From: Ovis canadensis
Taxonomy: Eukaryota > Chordata > Mammalia > Artiodactyla > Bovidae
Length of the DNA stretch: 64,000 nucleotides
Direction: 5' to 3'
NCBI RefSeq assembly: GCF_042477335.2
Contig: NC_091264.1
Coordinates: 31,683,386-31,747,385, forward strand
This document shows, in pieces, positions 54,866 to 64,000 of this stretch (position 1 is the first letter of the stretch; every line of letters starts with the position of its first letter). The notes below the pieces were generated by a model, which did no database searches, was not told the DNA's origin, and saw only the letters and a list, made by a program, of their open reading frames with translations. A program made the position numbers and the translations under genes.

Positions 54866-55611
54866 TAGCAAAACGCAGCCTTGCAAGGACGAGGTGGAGT
54901 TAGAGACTAAGACTGTCATTGCTTGATGCTTCCTGGTTGGGGGGAGATGATGTAGTTCTGAGGGAAGAAATGCATAAAACGTGCTTCTCCAGTGGTTGGT
55001 AGTTGAAGGCTGTAGCTACCAGGATGGTTGGCCTGGCCCAGAGAGAGTGAGGGAGCACTGTAGAGTCCCAATTGTCACGTGAATCAGTCCTAGTTTAATA
55101 CCAAAACAGTGATTCTGGCTGATAAAAGCAGAAAAAGACTACTGAACTACTTGGCTCACAGAAACACTAAGAAGGCTGGAGAGAAGCTCCAAAAAGGAGT
55201 GAGTGAGAAAGTCAAAGCAGTGAGAAGCACTCCAGGCCCTAGTTCAGAGCCAGAGTCACTGTGAAGATGTCAGGATCACCGCCAAAGGTTCACTCCACTT
55301 CCCTCTGCTCTAGACCGACATGTTCCCAGTTGAGGCCTCTAGTCACCTGCCTGCAAGGGGGATGCTGGGAAAGCAAGTGTCTGGTGTTTCACATGGTGGG
55401 AGGTGAGCTCTACCTTCTTCCTAGGTTGGTGGTAGAGTGTTTCCAGGCATGAGAAGCGGGTTCAGGTGAAGACTGGTTGAAAACTGATAAATGTCCACCA
55501 CAAGGCTGTATTGGCCCCCAAACTTTCAGACTGCTACTTTCCCCCTTAAGGAGGAGGCGGAGGAGATGTAGGAAAGCTCTGAGCTCCAGTTTGGGTAGGT
55601 TTGGTTGGTTT

Positions 55612-55885
55612 TGGTTTTTATTAACAGCTTTGTTGAGATACAATTCACGTAGCATATACTTTACCCATTTAAAGTTAACAGTTCAGTGATTTTTTAATAC
55701 ATTGACAGAATTGACCATCACAATTTTTTAACATTTTCAACACCCCCAAAAGAAATGCCATACCTTGTAGCAGTTACTCCTCAGTTTTTCCCAATCCCCC
55801 CAACTATAGGCAACCACTAAACCACATTCTGTCTCTGGACTGGCCGACTGGGGGACATGACTATAAACGGGATCATTATGTGGTC
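55612..55885 (-). mobile_element. Old L1M-type 3'-end remnant
   Basis: Plus strand reads TTGTTGAGATACAATTCACG, TTTAAAGTTAACAGTTCAGT, CCAAAAGAAATGCCATACCT and AGGCAACCACTAAACCACAT, the familiar reverse of an old L1 3' UTR. Confidence 0.75.
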
Positions 55886-56502
55886 CTCGGTGTGCAAACC
55901 AGCTCTAGGGTTCTAAGGATCAGGGAAGCAAAAGTCACAGCCTGGGAGTGTTTGCCCTGCAGAGACAGTCCCATGGGCAGGGAAGGCTACTGGTGTGCGG
56001 GAGTGCACAGGGGCAAGGAAGAGCCGTGGGAGCTGCAGTTCCTTCTAACCCAGATCCTAGAGCTTCCAGGTGGAACATGGTCCTGGGGGCCTGCAGTGGC
56101 CACAAGGGTCCTTTATCTCACGTTCCCTGTCAGCCTTAGCTCCAGAAGGCAGTGTCCAGTCAATTCCACAAACAAGGAAAATAGATCCCTGCTTGATGAT
56201 CTGCTGAAGTTGCAAGCCATCCAGCTTGTGGCAAGATGGGCTTGACTCTCCAGCCTGCCAGGTGAAAGCTCTTCTAACCACATACCCTCCAAGAAGGCCC
56301 ACCCCTGGAGTCCACTTAATTCCCCCAGCTGAGAGGAGGGTGCTCAGTCACACACAGCCTGCCATCCTCACCCAAAGGACCCTGGCATGGCGTGATTCAG
56401 CCTCGGAGCTGAGGGCTCCTGTCTCCTTTCAGCCAGGAAAGTCCCCACCCTTGGCAGATCCCTGGCAGTTACCACACAGGCCAAGTAATCAAACTCCTGC
56501 AT

Positions 56503-56508
56503 TTTATT
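56503..56508 (-). terminator. CUL7: CUL7 poly(A) signal
   Basis: TTTATT on plus is AATAAA on minus, 47 bases after the CUL7 stop. Cleavage is expected near 56490, so the 3' UTR is very short. Confidence 0.85.
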
Positions 56509-56554
56509 CTGTGGAAAGCCCCGGCCCTACCTAACCCTGACCCTGTCTCCAGGG

Positions 56555-63876
<7,322 letters not shown>

Positions 63877-64000
63877 CTGGGATGGGCGTGGGGGCGGTGA
63901 ATAAAGGGGATGGACCACAAGTCGTCTTCAACAGTGCTGACTACACACCTACTATGTGCCAGGGCTACTGCAGTGAACACAGAGTGAGAAAGTGAAGAGA

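Larger units (their letters stand above)
53178..56485. other. RRP36 3' region and RRP36-CUL7 intergenic DNA
   Basis: Tail-to-tail interval of 3.3 kb. The RRP36 3' UTR begins here; no canonical AATAAA is seen close to the stop, and a CATAAA near 53530 is a weak candidate. Two CHR SINEs and an L1 remnant are listed separately. I see no gene. Confidence 0.6.

Overview
The window is a gene-dense stretch of a ruminant (most likely bovid) nuclear genome. All genes are spliced with GT-AG introns. The repeat set is diagnostic: Bov-tA SINEs and a BovB (RTE-type) LINE are ruminant, CHR-type tRNA-derived SINEs are cetartiodactyl, and MIR and old L1 remnants are mammalian. The gene order matches human 6p21.1: GNMT(+), PEX6(-), PPP2R5D(+), MEA1(-), KLHDC3(+), RRP36(+), CUL7(-). 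Cattle chromosome 23 is the expected location, by inference only; the species is not proven.

Layout. 1-880: the last three coding exons and 3' end of GNMT. 985-14473: all 17 coding exons of PEX6 on the minus strand (980 aa). 14474-18544: intergenic DNA rich in SINEs, ending in a CpG-rich promoter. 18545-41115: PPP2R5D, 16 exons (600 aa), with a 12 kb intron 2 that holds most of the repeats, including a nested MIR/BovB/SINE stack. 41000-42700: MEA1 (174 aa), tail-to-tail with PPP2R5D so that the 3' ends overlap. 42660-43134: the shared MEA1/KLHDC3 promoter region. 45363-49265: KLHDC3 (382 aa). 49618-53177: RRP36 (242 aa). 53178-56490: intergenic DNA with old repeats. 56490-63876: the 3' 17 coding exons of CUL7 (last 984 aa); its 5' part lies beyond the window.

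The genes are unrelated housekeeping or metabolic functions: methyl-group metabolism, peroxisome import, PP2A regulation, a testis-enriched protein, a CUL2 substrate receptor, ribosome biogenesis and a cullin-7 ligase. What links them is compact architecture (convergent 3' ends, a divergent promoter, short intergenic gaps), not a pathway. Every coding frame I assembled is intact across its splice junctions. I saw no pseudogene, tRNA gene, CRISPR array or prokaryotic or viral system. The unexplained signals are regulatory and structural: an evenly spaced CCAAT array, two ZNF143-type motifs in the bidirectional promoter, very short-loop G-quadruplex tracts, in-frame stop-free short introns, datable nested retroelements and two apparent tail-only insertions.
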